Source: Apostichopus japonicus (lineage: Eukaryota > Echinodermata > Holothuroidea > Aspidochirotida > Stichopodidae). Taken from it: a stretch of DNA of 64,000 nucleotides. The notes under the pieces are model-generated. The model had not been told where the DNA came from, did no database searches, and saw only the letters and a program-made list of their open reading frames with translations. The stretch is from the NCBI RefSeq assembly GCF_037975245.1, contig NC_092580.1, positions 8,530,501-8,594,500 of the forward strand, read 5' to 3'. The position numbers and the translations under genes are program-made. This document shows, piece after piece, positions 33,061 to 43,929 of this stretch; positions within the stretch are counted from its first letter, which is position 1, and every line of letters starts with the position of its first letter.

Positions 33061-33300
33061 TTTTAGATCCTCCTGCAAGCAGAAACTCGCGAAGAAGTCT
33101 CGTTGGCTTATCACAGCCGCAAGCTGACCGAAGTCAGTCTCTTACATTCATATTTAACGTCCATGATATGAATTGTCAATTGTCGACATCTCTGTAACGG
33201 GGCGATAAACATTAATCTTGGAGTGACTCGAACCGGAGACCTTATGATTGGAAGGCACCGGCGTTAACCGATTTTAACGTTAACCGGCGTTAACCGATAA
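33061..33300 (-). mobile_element. tRNA-headed SINE, family A, copy 2
   Basis: On the minus strand it reads head (GTTAACGCCGGTGCCTTCC, then CCGGTTCGAGTCACTCC), body (GGACGTTAAATATGAATG, CTTCGGTCAGCTTGCGGC, CGCGAGTTTCTGCTTGC) and the (CATA)n tail. The 5' end has duplicated CGGTTAACG segments. Confidence 0.8.
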
Positions 33301-34100
33301 CATGTCATTAAGATTCTTAAATCCGGACCTGTTCCCATTTGGTCTCCGTTTATCTTTCTAAATTATCAGCAGACTTTTGGTGACTGTTTCTCTAATGTTG
33401 AAGAGGTACATGGTTGGCCAACACAACATCAATTAAACTAAATTTACTCAAAAGGGGCCCATGTTAAGACAACAGATCTGGCCATGAACGAATGGTTACT
33501 CTCTGCGCTGACAAGAGCTCACATAGCTTCCTTAGCCCCCCCCCCCACCCATCACCCCTCACCCCATGTTAATCTTAATCTCACTGATTGTCCTCTGTAT
33601 CCCAGAAATGAAATGTTGTAAAGTGAAAGTTAATTGCTAAAAACAAAAGAGCAAAGAAAACAGATGAAGTGTCTGCAATTCTAGTTCCCCTTTCTCACAA
33701 TATTCACGATTAGAAATCGTTCACTCAGTTTTTAGTTGCCATGGACACTGACAACATTAGGGAGTCAATGAACTTGGGAAATTGTTCATATGACAATTTT
33801 ACTACGTTAGATATTTAAGACGCTTCATTGGCACACAAGTCCGTATATATGAGTATAGGAGTAGATGTTCTAAATAAACAAAGTACTTCAAACTGAATAT
33901 GGAGGGATTCAAACAACAAACAAGGACGTAATGTACAGGTACTTACCATATTAACATGCATGCCTCAACAAGGGTAGAGGTATATACCTCTGGTGGTTGG
34001 CTGTCTTACCCTGGATTCCTCCCGGTACGGTGCGTCATATCACAGGGTATAGTTGATATCAGGTTGTATATCCGGGCTGCGAGTTTTTTTATGCAGGTAG
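33301..34100. other. Intergenic, no gene seen
   Basis: Contains a C run at 33538-33546. Nothing else was recognised before the CCAAT motifs at 34128. Confidence 0.5.
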
Positions 34101-34127
34101 GTTCGTACCATTTTGTATATTGAATAG

Positions 34128-34139
34128 CCAATAGCCAAT
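34128..34139 (+). promoter_or_regulatory. Tandem CCAAT boxes
   Basis: Two CCAAT motifs (34128-34132 and 34135-34139) lie about 60 bases upstream of a cluster of ATG codons with a good GCG-rich context (ACATGGCGG). CGTCAC/ACGTC motifs follow. This suggests a plus-strand promoter with transcription starting near 34150-34180. Confidence 0.4.
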
Positions 34140-34187
34140 CACAGCACGTCTCTTCGGAACGTCATCCACACGTCACGATTGGGATGA

Positions 34188-35598
34188 ATGATAAAACATG
34201 GCGGAAAATGCGTGTACCAGTGTTCCTGCGATAATAATTCCATAAAAGACCCCCGATTTAGTCAAGTAAAGGTAAGTTATCTGCATTCATTTTGTGACAA
34301 CTTTACTGGCGATGAGACAGGTGAACTTTATTGCTGTGTGAAATGTAATTTAAGTCACATTTGAGTGGGTTTATGTAGCCTTTATGGTAGGCCCATGTAC
34401 ATACATACATATACCATACATTACATTGTATGTATACCATACATTACATTGTATGTATGTATATATATATGTATCTGTATCCTTTATGTGATGATTGTGG
34501 CCAGTGGGATGATTGTATAGTTGTGCCATGCATGCTGTTGTATTTGTGTCCACTCCATAACTAGGCCTACGGCAATATCTATGAACTATCCGGGCTCCAG
34601 ATAAGCTTAGGTTTGTTTCAAGTACATGAAATAAGTGTCCAGGAAATTCATTTGTCCGGAAACGGGCAAGGGAACAGTAAAAACAATGGCTACGCCATCA
34701 TGAGACCGGTTTAGCCTGAACGTAACTCATATTGCCGTAAAATCTAGATATGTGTCCGTCCGACAATCTGGGCACAAGAAAGAGAGAGAGAGAGAGCCAC
34801 ATAGGGAAATCTCGGGAAGGCGTACTATACGTGGAGTGGAACGCGTGCCACTTAATTTAATCTTACTAGTTTAAACAGTCAAAAATCAGTCAACTGTAAC
34901 ATAAATGACGTCACTGTATAGGGTTAACCATGCACATGTTACTGTATTAGCATAACAAGGGTTTAATTCAGGACACCCATCACTGATACACAATTAAACT
35001 TCTTTTGACAGCGCAACAAAAAACAATTACTTTACTTTAGGCAGATCCATGCTATAAAACCGAGGGCGCTAGATAAATATTTTCCGGGCTCAAAATGAAG
35101 CCTCCGTAGTAGACGTTTGCTATAATATTGTTCAGATGGTGGAATTTCAAGTATTTATTGCAATGCAACATTGGTCATCGAAAAAGCGTTGGAACATGTT
35201 TAGTGCCCATTTAGTATTTAGGTGCGCGATGTGGGATAAAAATTAGGTAAACATTGATAGGGCTATATTTACAGAATGTTACAATGTTTAATTGACTGTA
35301 AGGTGATGACCTTTATTTCAATATTCAAGCATAAGGCAATATGTTATTACGTCATTTCGGAACTGTTTTTGAATTGCGGTGAAAGTTACATACTAATGCA
35401 TCTGCTTGGTTTCAGATACACATAGCGGATGAAAGGAAATCGTTTAATTCTCAAGAGGACAATTTTATTTACGAGAGAGGATTAGAAACGCTATCTGTAT
35501 TTGAATTGTGGTATCATTATAGCCTACGTCTTCAATTGGTTACTGCGCTGTTATTAGAAGTTGTGAGGCATAACGATCTACCCGGATGTAAGACTTAA
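34188..35598 (+). CDS. Candidate two-exon gene, 88-residue product of unknown function
   Basis: Exon 34188-34271 (28 codons, donor GTAAGT) joins exon 35416-35598 (acceptor TTGGTTTCAG) in phase 0. The frame stays open to TAA at 35596, followed by TAG and a donor-like GTAAGC. The N-terminus has a Cys cluster (KCVYQCSC), the middle DERKSFNSQEDNF and a hydrophobic LRLQLVTALLLEVV. Two other ATGs nearby give only short frames, and the best Kozak context (34198) belongs to one of those. It may instead be a spliced non-coding RNA. No family was recognised. Confidence 0.3.
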
Positions 35599-35984
35599 TA
35601 GGTAAGCTAGGATTAAACTATACTGTAATGATTTAAACGTCTTGTGTATAAGAAGTATATTGCAATAATGAATAACCCCCTCGGTGCTTTAACATGTCAC
35701 CATAGGAGAGAACAGAATGTAAATAGATGGCGCTAGTAAATAATTATCATGTTTCAAATTTTTCCTCAGTTATTCCTATAAAACAAACAAAAAATAGTCA
35801 ATAAGTTTACTCTTACTCGTTCTCTTTCTCTCTTTGGACAGAATCGTCATATGCAGGAGTAATCGGCATCTGGTGATTTCCCCACATGTAACAATTTCTA
35901 GTGTTTTCATTGGCTCATTGGCAGATTCTAGGGTTCTGATTGGACAAAATCGGTGTATGCATGGTGATGATCACCATGGTAACA

Positions 35985-36244
35985 TGTGGAGTGTTAGCTC
36001 AGTGGTTAACACCGGTGCCTTTCAATCATAAGGTCCCCGGTTCGAGTCACTCCCAGATTAATGTATGTCGTCCAGTTACAGAGTTGTTGACAATTAACAA
36101 TTCATAATCATGGACGTTAAATATGAATGTGAGAGACTGACTTCGGTCAGCTTGCGGCTTTGATAAGCCAATTAGGCTTCTTCGCGAGTTCCTGCTTGCA
36201 GGAGGATCTAATATACATACATATACATTCATACATACATACAA
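35985..36244 (+). mobile_element. tRNA-headed SINE, family A, copy 3
   Basis: The head reads GTTAGCTCAGTGGTTAAC and CCCCGGTTCGAGTCACTCCC. The body has GGACGTTAAATATGAATG, CTTCGGTCAGCTTGCGGC, CTTCTTCGCGAGTTCCTGC and a short (CATA)n tail. It is more similar to copy 2 than to copy 1. Confidence 0.8.
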
Positions 36245-36269
36245 CATTAGGAGTCACGATCATGCCGAT

Positions 36270-36345
36270 CAGAATATGGCTACGCTGACGCTGGTGCTGA
36301 CGCTGGCGCTGACGCTGACGAAGATGACGAAGGCGATGACGATTA
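36270..36345. repeat. (GCTGAC)n-type short tandem repeat
   Basis: Repeats of GCTGACGCTGGTGCTGACGC grade into GATGACGAAGGCGATGACG. Confidence 0.7.
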
Positions 36346-36779
36346 AAATGATGTTAAATATATCAACGATATCGATGAGTGACGGTGTTATTATATTTTG
36401 CGTGTTGACGCGTGTCATGGAATGTAGGAGATTTAATTAACGTGGTGTATTGGAGGGAAACCTCAGATCTCACTTCATACTTTTGTTTCTTATTCTCACC
36501 CTTTTATAATGTTAGGCAGAATTTAAGTCTTGATATGTTATTGCCCAAGAATAAAGTAAAAAAAGAAAAGAAAATAAGTCGTAAATCAAGATATTCACCT
36601 CTTAATATATGGTCAAATAAATAACTCCGGAATACTCGTCTAAGGCTCAATTGATGATGACGTCGGCTCCTCAATTCAGGTCGAAATGTTCATAATTAAT
36701 CGCTTTGTTTTATAAATTCTAATAACCCAACTGAACCCTACTGAAACATGTACTATATTAACTTCGCATAATAATGTTT

Positions 36780-36783
36780 ATAT

Positions 36784-36850
<67 letters not shown>

Positions 36851-37275
36851 TATATCTGTACCATATATGTTTATATGTACTATATATGTACTATTTCTGT
36901 ACCATATATGTTTATATGTACTATTATGTACAATATATGTACCATATATGTTAATATGTACTATATATGTACCATATATGTACTATATATGTACCATAAA
37001 TGTTTATATGTACTATATATATGTACTATATATATATGTACCATATATGTTTATATGTACTATATATGTACTAGATACGTACTATATGTACCATATATGT
37101 TTATATGTATTATATATGTACTATATCTGTACCATATATGTTTATATGTACTACATATATGTACTATTTATGTACTATATATGTACCATATATGTTCATA
37201 TGTACTATATATGTACTATATCTGTACTATTTATGTAACATATCTGTGTATGTGTACTATATATGAACTATATTA
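36780..37275. repeat. AT-rich minisatellite (ATATGTACT units)
   Basis: A (TA)n run at 36788-36847 passes into about 430 bases of TATATGTACTATATATGTAC and TACCATATATGTTTATATG units. Open frames of Tyr/Ile/Cys repeats are artefacts. Confidence 0.9.
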
Positions 37276-38282
37276 TAACTTCATATAATAATAGAACCGA
37301 GTCCCTTGCATTGCGTTCAACACCCCTTTGTCTTTGACAAATCTGTGATGCATCTTAAACAAAAGTCATTTGATGCTATAAAACCTTTCATTCTCCAACT
37401 GAGTTTTATGCTGCATCTAAGTAACAGACCTGATGGTCTGTGTAACAAAACTATTAACATAGTCCAGTCACTCTTACTGATAAACCTCAACTGTTTACAG
37501 GGTTACACCCCCCCCCCCCAATAACTTGAAAGGGGAATAATTGAAATACAGCTTGGATTAATAGCAGTGTCTTTTTTAAAAAGGGTACAATATATCCAAA
37601 ATTATTGTTCTTCCCAAAGTCATTCTTTCAGTGACCAACAACTTTTATTCGGGGTCTTAACTTTCATATTAGGAATTTTGTCAACGAACTGTTCGCTAAA
37701 TAGTGTTCAAAGACAGAGAAGAGGCAGTAACATGAGCATACGATGGTATTTTTTTCTCTTATAATCTTTCACTGACAGGAAACAAAATACAAAACAAAAT
37801 AAAACCATACATTAATGATAACTGCTGAATTACATGCATTTTTGCATGCAAGGCATGCCATGAGAGAAATCCCTATCCCCTTCGCCTCTCCGCCCCTCCA
37901 CCCCTCCGCCCCTCCGCCCCTCCGCCTATCCGCTCCTGCGTTATATCAAGTCATTTATATTTCTCTGTCATGTGTGATACAAAACATATTGATTTCTCTT
38001 CGTAACGCATTTATTATGAATTTGACAAATGTTTAGGACTAATGTCTTAATGTTACTATTTCATTTCTGCTTTCGTTATTGTCATCGTCGGTCACCTCCA
38101 CTGTCGTTGGGATGAGAATGAACACGGTAGGGGAGGGGAGGGGAGGGGAATGTCGGACACTCCGTGACCTAGACTTCACAAGAAGAAACTATTCGCATGA
38201 CATTACAAATATGCTTATTATGCTAATTTATGTTTAAAGCACCAAACCACCCACTCCTTCTCAAACAAATTCTTTTCGTTTT
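37276..38282. other. Intergenic, low-complexity patches
   Basis: Holds a CCCCTCCGC repeat at 37878-37930 and a perfect G-quadruplex motif at 38130-38148 (four GGGG runs with single-A loops). No gene was recognised. Confidence 0.5.
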
Positions 38283-38397
38283 TAACAGAAAAGTCAACCA
38301 AGATAAATCCTGGACACGAAAACCAAACAGACTGACCGACAGACTGGCCGAGTCTCAAGCCCAGTCTCCTTACACGGAGACTGTGACCGTATGACCA
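38283..38397 (-). mobile_element. U2-headed SINE family, 3' fragment
   Basis: On the minus strand it reads the family's 3' half, GTTTGGTTTTCGTGTCCAGG then TTGGTTGACTTTTCTGTTA, with diverged upstream sequence. The U2 head is not recognisable. Confidence 0.6.
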
Positions 38398-38399
38398 TG

Positions 38400-39024
38400 A
38401 AACAGCATGACTATATTCCCCAAAGTTATGAAACAGAAAAAATCGAAATAGAACCCTGCAAGATGGGAATCACTTCTTAGTTGACATATTCAAGACATTT
38501 CCAATTTGATTACTTACAATTGCGTAACTCACGATTTGTTTTGTTGCCAGATAGAATTATTTCTTAAAACGTGCACTACACAGGTAATCAAAATCTGAAT
38601 TTTTGTTGCAGCTTTTGACTCGTTAGAATTTATGACCAAAAGACAAAAAAAAAAAAAACAGTCTTTAATAGCATATGTACTGACAATGAATATGCATTGT
38701 CCTTGTTTTATCTTTAAAGATTTAACAATAACAGCTTGGTGGCAAAAACTTTTTAAATATGATCGCAAAATGTGATAAAAATATATGAATAATACAATTT
38801 TTTGTTTGCTTGTTTTTTTGTCGTTGTCGCTTATACCTTTTCCAAGGTATAAGTGGAAATGAATATTGCATAAACTGTTATAGCCTTAGCCTTTTTTTGT
38901 GTGCGTACATGGAAGTCTTATAGTCAGTGATTAATCCACGAAGACAGAATAAACATGTTTTTTGTGTGTGCATTGCGCCGCTCTGCTGTAACAATGGCAT
39001 TCATATGGCTATATGCATGCGCTT

Positions 39025-39066
<42 letters not shown>

Positions 39067-39595
39067 TATGTATTATAAGCAGAACACCAAAAAATAAGAC
39101 AAAAAATGGTAGGTCCTTATACATATTCAGTTATAGTCCGTTATACATATTCATAAGTAGGCGTTAGCTACCCCTTTATTATCATAGTTAGGCTTACTGT
39201 TAGGGTATATCCGACAGAAAATACATCTCCATGAAAGAAAAAAACTACACATCCTTTGCATATAATCTTCCACAAAGAAGAACAATTCCTATGGAAAGCA
39301 AGGTGTGGTGTGTACAATTGGGGTGTAGCTACACCAACATTTAAAGGTTGCTATACGTATTGTATCCATGGCAACCAATTATTTTCCATAACAACAACCT
39401 TATACAATCCTAGCGGAATTTTCCTAACACTTTCACTACATTAACTATAGTGCATGTACTGGTGTTTATGACATCTCCCACAGTGGTGTGCGAAAGTCGG
39501 GGTTGGGGTAGGGGGGGGGGCGAGGGGCAGTGGTTAGTCCCAGCTGCATAGTTAGTCTGTAGAAAATGTTCAGTCTAGGAATGTTTTACATTCAG
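38400..39595. other. AT-rich intergenic stretch, nothing coding
   Basis: Includes a (TA)n run at 39031-39061. No exon or repeat family was recognised. Confidence 0.5.
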
Positions 39596-39597
39596 TC

Positions 39598-39765
39598 AGC
39601 AAAGAGGGCGAGAGAAACATGCTCCTACCTCTTCTGTCCTCTCTGCCCCTTCCCTGACTGAATCCCTCTGCCCCCTCTTCCCCCTCTTCCCCTCTTCCCC
39701 TCTTCCCCCTCTTCCCCTCTGCCCCTCAGCCCCCTCTGCCCCCTCTGCCCCTCTGCCCATTCTAC
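39598..39765. repeat. Pyrimidine-rich short tandem repeat
   Basis: Repeats of CCCCTCTTCC and CCCCTCTGCC on the plus strand. The Glu/Gly/Arg frame on the minus strand is an artefact of the repeat. Confidence 0.8.
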
Positions 39766-39980
39766 CTTCCATCCAGTTCCTATGTATATTGTTGGCCATA
39801 TAGGATACCATTATCATTTGCATAGCATCAGAAAAAAATGGAAAAAAAAAAGCTTCAAGCAAAACTTGAGTTCGCTGTTTAGTAGTTAATCTGGCATAAA
39901 CGGAGTAACATTCTGATTCGAGAAGTCATGCACAAACAAAAAAACCTATTGCCTGTTACACTAAAGTTGTTAACTAACTG

Positions 39981-39986
39981 TTTATT
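39981..39986 (-). terminator. Possible poly(A) signal of the TRPC-like gene
   Basis: AATAAA on the minus strand, about 310 bases beyond the TAG stop at 40298. It is the first exact hexamer found downstream; use is inferred. Confidence 0.35.
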
Positions 39987-40297
39987 TTCTAGAGTTTGTT
40001 TAGCCTATAGCTTAGGTCATGTCATTTTGGTGTAGAGAATTATTGTCGTTTCCAGGATCACTATTCCAATAAGCCCTTCAAAATCTAGTTTGTTGAAAAC
40101 CAATTTGGATTCACTCGTGGTGACTCCTTTCACACGCCCGCATGTGATTTATGTTGTCTCGTACTGAAGAAGACTGTTGGCTTTGCATAAACCGAGAAGT
40201 TATGAAACCTGGTTATCGAGCGTAGATCATTAGATCATTTTTTTCCTCGACCTATGCGATCTGTCAATACAAAACGTATGCTTGTGAATGATGACGT

Positions 40298-41291
40298 CTA
40301 TATGACGTCATACCTCAATCGGCGATGGACTGATTGCGAAAGATTGAAAAAAAAATTTTTGGTCAAACCTTCCCTCGTCTTTTTCTCCTTTGGGATACCG
40401 GAACCGTTTTGACTGTCTGGTTTCGTGCCTGCGGTGGCCTCTGCCGCAGCTGTTGGTAAACCTGTCGATATATTATAAGACACCGCGGTATCGTCCGATA
40501 TCGTCTCCTCTTTCTCCAGTAACCCATCAGTTTCTTTAGGTTGGCCCGGTGTTGTCGGTACACCGGTAACTTTCTTCTTTGTCGGTTTTTTCGGTTTTTC
40601 TTTGGCTGTAGGTTTCCTCGGCGGTTGCATCGTATACAGCATTGGAATTGCAGTAACCCTCCGATTTAGCTTTGGTCGTGCGCTCTCTTTCGAATCATCG
40701 CTTTGACTCGACGTGGCAATATCTCGCTTCTCCGCGGCAACGGAAGACGATGTTCGTTTCCTCGGTTTTTTCGATATCGGTTTCTTAGGACGCCTAATCG
40801 TTTCTGACTGAGCACTCTCTTTGGACTCCATGCTACCCTCGGAATCTAACGATTCTTTAGAGTTAAGCGTCGTGGTACTCGTCCGAATCATTCGCGGTAG
40901 CTTCGATTTTCTCCTCTTTGGCAATCTATCGTGGAGAGGAAGACTTCGGTGACTCTCGGTAAGAAAATCCCCGTCGAGGGTTTCGAAAAAATCGACGATT
41001 TCGTTAACAGTGGTATTAGACTGCGATTTTGCTCGTGCGTCGAGTAACGAGGATGACATTTCTCTCTCTGGCGGTATTTCCGGTATATCGGGAAGCTTTT
41101 CCATACCGACCTTCAAGAGTTCCTGTAATCGGTCGGCCTCTTCTCGATATGTCTCCAATTCGTCTTTGTTTTTACTTAGACTGTCGAAGACGTTGTTCAC
41201 GTGAGTCATTTCTTGTCTAATTTCGCCAGATTCAGACGAATGTTGCTCCAACTTTTCATTAACATTCCAAAGCTTTTTGAAGAGCTCGTAT
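40298..41291 (-). CDS. TRPC-like gene terminal exon: coiled-coil and disordered tail
   Basis: Acceptor TTATTCTACAG, phase 2, then 330 codons to TAG. The first 80 residues have heptad-like spacing of Leu/Val with charged residues. The rest is Ser/Thr/Pro/Lys-rich, with basic clusters (KKPISKKPRKR, KEKPKKPTKKK) and repeated S-K-E-S motifs that could be phosphorylated. No stops or frameshifts; GC content is higher than in the flanks, as expected of real coding sequence. Confidence 0.75.
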
Positions 41292-43181
41292 CTGTAGAAT
41301 AATTGCATATAAAAAAAATGACGGGATTTAAGAAGTGAGCTAGAAATTTCTGTGACTTAATAGTGCACGATATGATGAGGATGATACGAACAAATAAGTA
41401 GGAATTTAAAATTGGGTTATGAAATTCTCTGAGACACGTTCGTTGTTAGAGTTCAAGTTACCGTCACTATTTTTATACATGAATAGCGTCATCTATTTGT
41501 TAAATTTTCAGGCGGTACTTAAAATGTTCGGTTTTTGTTGTTGTCGAATTAAGTAAGATTTAGAAAGAGCCCGCGTAACGAACGGAGACTGAAAACATCA
41601 TAAGGTGAACTTTCCTCAGTTCCGAATAGCCTTATCTGTTTTGTGGTCATATTATGGTAATGATAATATCCTGGGCTCTCTAGTGCAATAAAATACAATT
41701 TTCTTAAGAATGGACTTAAAGGCATAGAAGACTCGCCCCAAACCGCGTGCCGCCATCTGAAAAAGTTAACTTTCCGTTGCTTGCAAGTGAAGTTTTTTTT
41801 TCGTGTCAGACAGTTATGAAACGTGATACCTTGTTATTTTTTATCTAGACCTGAGATGTTCGTCGCTGCTATGTACATTGTGTTGTGGGTATTGACCGTA
41901 GCTGCATTTATTGACTGTACACTAGTGTCTAATTACCGACGGTAGCAAGCTGTGTGTGTATTTTCTGGGATCGATGGTGGTGTCTAACACTTCTGTTACA
42001 CCTCATTCGAAACTAGGTCAGATTACCGGCATAAGACGTTTCTTTGTGCGCGAGTCTTCAATGCCTTTAATGCATTTGCATTACCTGATTACCAAAGACA
42101 AATTAAGGCACCCAGTTAATTCTTAATACTGCACTCTTTCGTTCTGCAGTATGAGCAGTATGGATTTCCTGTTTTCATTAGATACTGGTTCGGAACTGCT
42201 CGTACTGCTAGTATGAGAGCTTTAAACCATGATAAAAGAAGACCGTACAGAGAAAATTGTCTCTGCTGGCTACCAAATGGTACATGAAATACTTGCAATC
42301 AAACTCACCGCAAACCAACCACATCATTCTTTAGGTTCCGTAGATCAGCGATCGAAATGTCTCCCTCTAAATTTCGTTCGTGTGAGGTTCTATCCACGAT
42401 GTACCGGTCGACTATTTTGGACATGACACGCTGTTGAGCCAAATCAAAATGATGACGTCAGAGAACGGCAGAGGGAGGGGTTTAATTAAATCTCATTAAA
42501 ACCAGTCACAAGTTAAATAGGTAGGGGAAGGGGCTGGGGGGGGGGGTATATTTACTTCTGTGAGTAGAAGTTTGTGAGGTGTATGGGTGGATTATCTGGT
42601 TGTGTTTCCATTCTTTACCAATTTGACCGATCACAAACGACTATTGCATCAACCAATCAGCCAAATCAGTCAATCAATCTAATTGTAAAAAAAAAACGAT
42701 AAATAATTTTCGTTCGGAGTTTAGCTTTAATAATATTTACTGTTTTTTTTTAGAATTAATCTTACCCAACAGATTAGAAAGGAAGCTAGCTATAGGGCAC
42801 TGTGGTATAATTACCATGATACGGATCTCACACAGATCTCATATTATCTCCAAACAGATCGACTTATTGACCCAATCAGAATCAATGCAGAGAATTACTG
42901 TATTGCATATTCATAAGGCCTTTTGGCCTTTTGGCTAAGATCATGTGTAGTATCTGTTCCCTTAGGGAATGGTGATACACACCTGACGATGATCACACAG
43001 TCATAGTCCCGATGCAAGGGGACTGGGGCTGAGAGCGGATCAGTCGTTTGGTAGTTTGGTTTTCGTGCCCAGGTTCTTTCCTGGGTGACTTTTTCTTAAA
43101 AAGTATATTCATAAGGCTTACCTTATAGGTATCTACAGCTGTTTGATTGGCCTCTGCTTGGGTGATTATTCCATCCAGCTC
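40298..43181 (-). CDS. TRPC-like cation channel, C-terminal exons only
   Basis: Three exons join in frame: 43181-43122 (phase 0-0), 42430-42309 (phase 0-2) and 41291-40298 (phase 2 to TAG), giving 391 codons. The joined sequence has YKRVMSKIVDRYI, an acidic gap, IADLRNLKND and GLRYELFKKL. This matches the order of the C-terminal rib helix and coiled-coil of TRPC channels (Y-x-x-VM-x-x-LV-x-RY, then LK-x-D-x-x-x-(F/L)RYE). A long coiled-coil and a basic, Ser/Pro-rich disordered tail follow, as in invertebrate TRP proteins with long tails. Pore and TRP-box exons were not found between 43182 and 47319. The gene is either split by larger introns, assembled elsewhere or truncated. Confidence 0.6.
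42309..42430 (-). CDS. TRPC-like gene exon: RY motif and LRYE lead
   Basis: Acceptor GCTCAACAG, donor CG|GTGAGT, 122 bases, phase 0 to 2. It encodes RVMSKIVDRYIVDR and IADLRNLKNDVVGLR, the segment that most supports the TRPC assignment. Confidence 0.7.
42907..43117 (+). mobile_element. U2 snRNA-headed SINE, best copy, with 13-bp target duplication
   Basis: The element is about 42920-43104. Its head (GGCCTTTTGGCTAAGATCAT, then GTGTAGTATCTGTTCCC) matches the first ~45 bases of U2 snRNA, including the branch-site-pairing GTAGTA. The unrelated body ends with GTTTGGTTTTCGTGCCCAGG, a short stem CCCAGGttctttCCTGGG and TTTTTCTTA. Both sides carry the perfect 13-bp duplication ATATTCATAAGGC (42907-42919 and 43105-43117). 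The copy is therefore recent and inserted by target-primed reverse transcription. Confidence 0.85.
43122..43181 (-). CDS. TRPC-like gene exon: ELDGI...DTYK segment
   Basis: A 60-base exon with acceptor CTATTTTAG and donor GTAAGC, phase 0 at both ends. It is helical in composition (ELDGIITQAEANQ). The donor abuts the target duplication of a U2-headed SINE. Confidence 0.65.
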
Positions 43182-43798
43182 CTAAAATAGGTAAGAGAGA
43201 AGTTGATTAATAATGATTTCCGCACAAGGAGGACATTGAGGGGGGGGGGGGGGGTTGGGGTGGCACAGCCGTATTAATTAGTATCCCCGGTGAAAATGGG
43301 TCAAAGAAAAATGCATTCTCATTCTTATAATATACTTTAGGAAAAGTAAACTTCCAAATAGGGGCCCGCTAATATGAGTGTCCCAGTAGACGGACCTGAA
43401 AACACTTTGATCCGATGACCAAGTTATCCATGCGTACGCCCTGGCTATCAACGTCCCTGCAATGAAATATTGAATGTGACAACATGGACTAGCTCGTAGA
43501 AAGCAGCATGCTAATATCGAGGTCTAATTCGCTAGCCTGGTATTGTGTTTTGAGATTCTAATATTATAGTGTAAATAAAAGATGATATCAACCATGACAT
43601 ACTGATGTTAAATTATAACACACATCAGTGTTGTTATATTTTCGTAGCATGTCGATACAAATTCTGATATTGTCAAACGAGTCGCACCTCCATACGAACA
43701 CCGATAGGATTAAACCAAGTTCAACAATTCTGAGGTTCCAAAAAAACAAACAAATTATTAGTAATTTACTGATGTTGAACCATAATATATTGATTTTA

Positions 43799-43863
<65 letters not shown>

Positions 43864-43905
43864 CTCATTACGATTTCGAATATATATATATATATATATA
43901 TATAT
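43799..43905. repeat. (TA)n microsatellite block
   Basis: TA runs broken by GTATATA and by a 3' scrap of SINE family B (ACTCATTACGATTT). It directly precedes the Penelope-like remnant. Confidence 0.85.
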
Positions 43906-43929
43906 TTATTTATTTATATCTATTAGCAG

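Noticed and set aside
32657-33197. Long MYVC and HTYI repeat frames
   Set aside because: They are translations of the TATG microsatellite.
36774-37288. Frames of about 160 codons rich in Tyr, Ile and Cys
   Set aside because: They are translations of the ATATGTACT minisatellite.
42907-43117. Functional U2 snRNA gene
   Set aside because: Only the first ~45 bases match; the Sm site and 3' stem-loops of U2 are absent, and target-site duplications mark it as a SINE.
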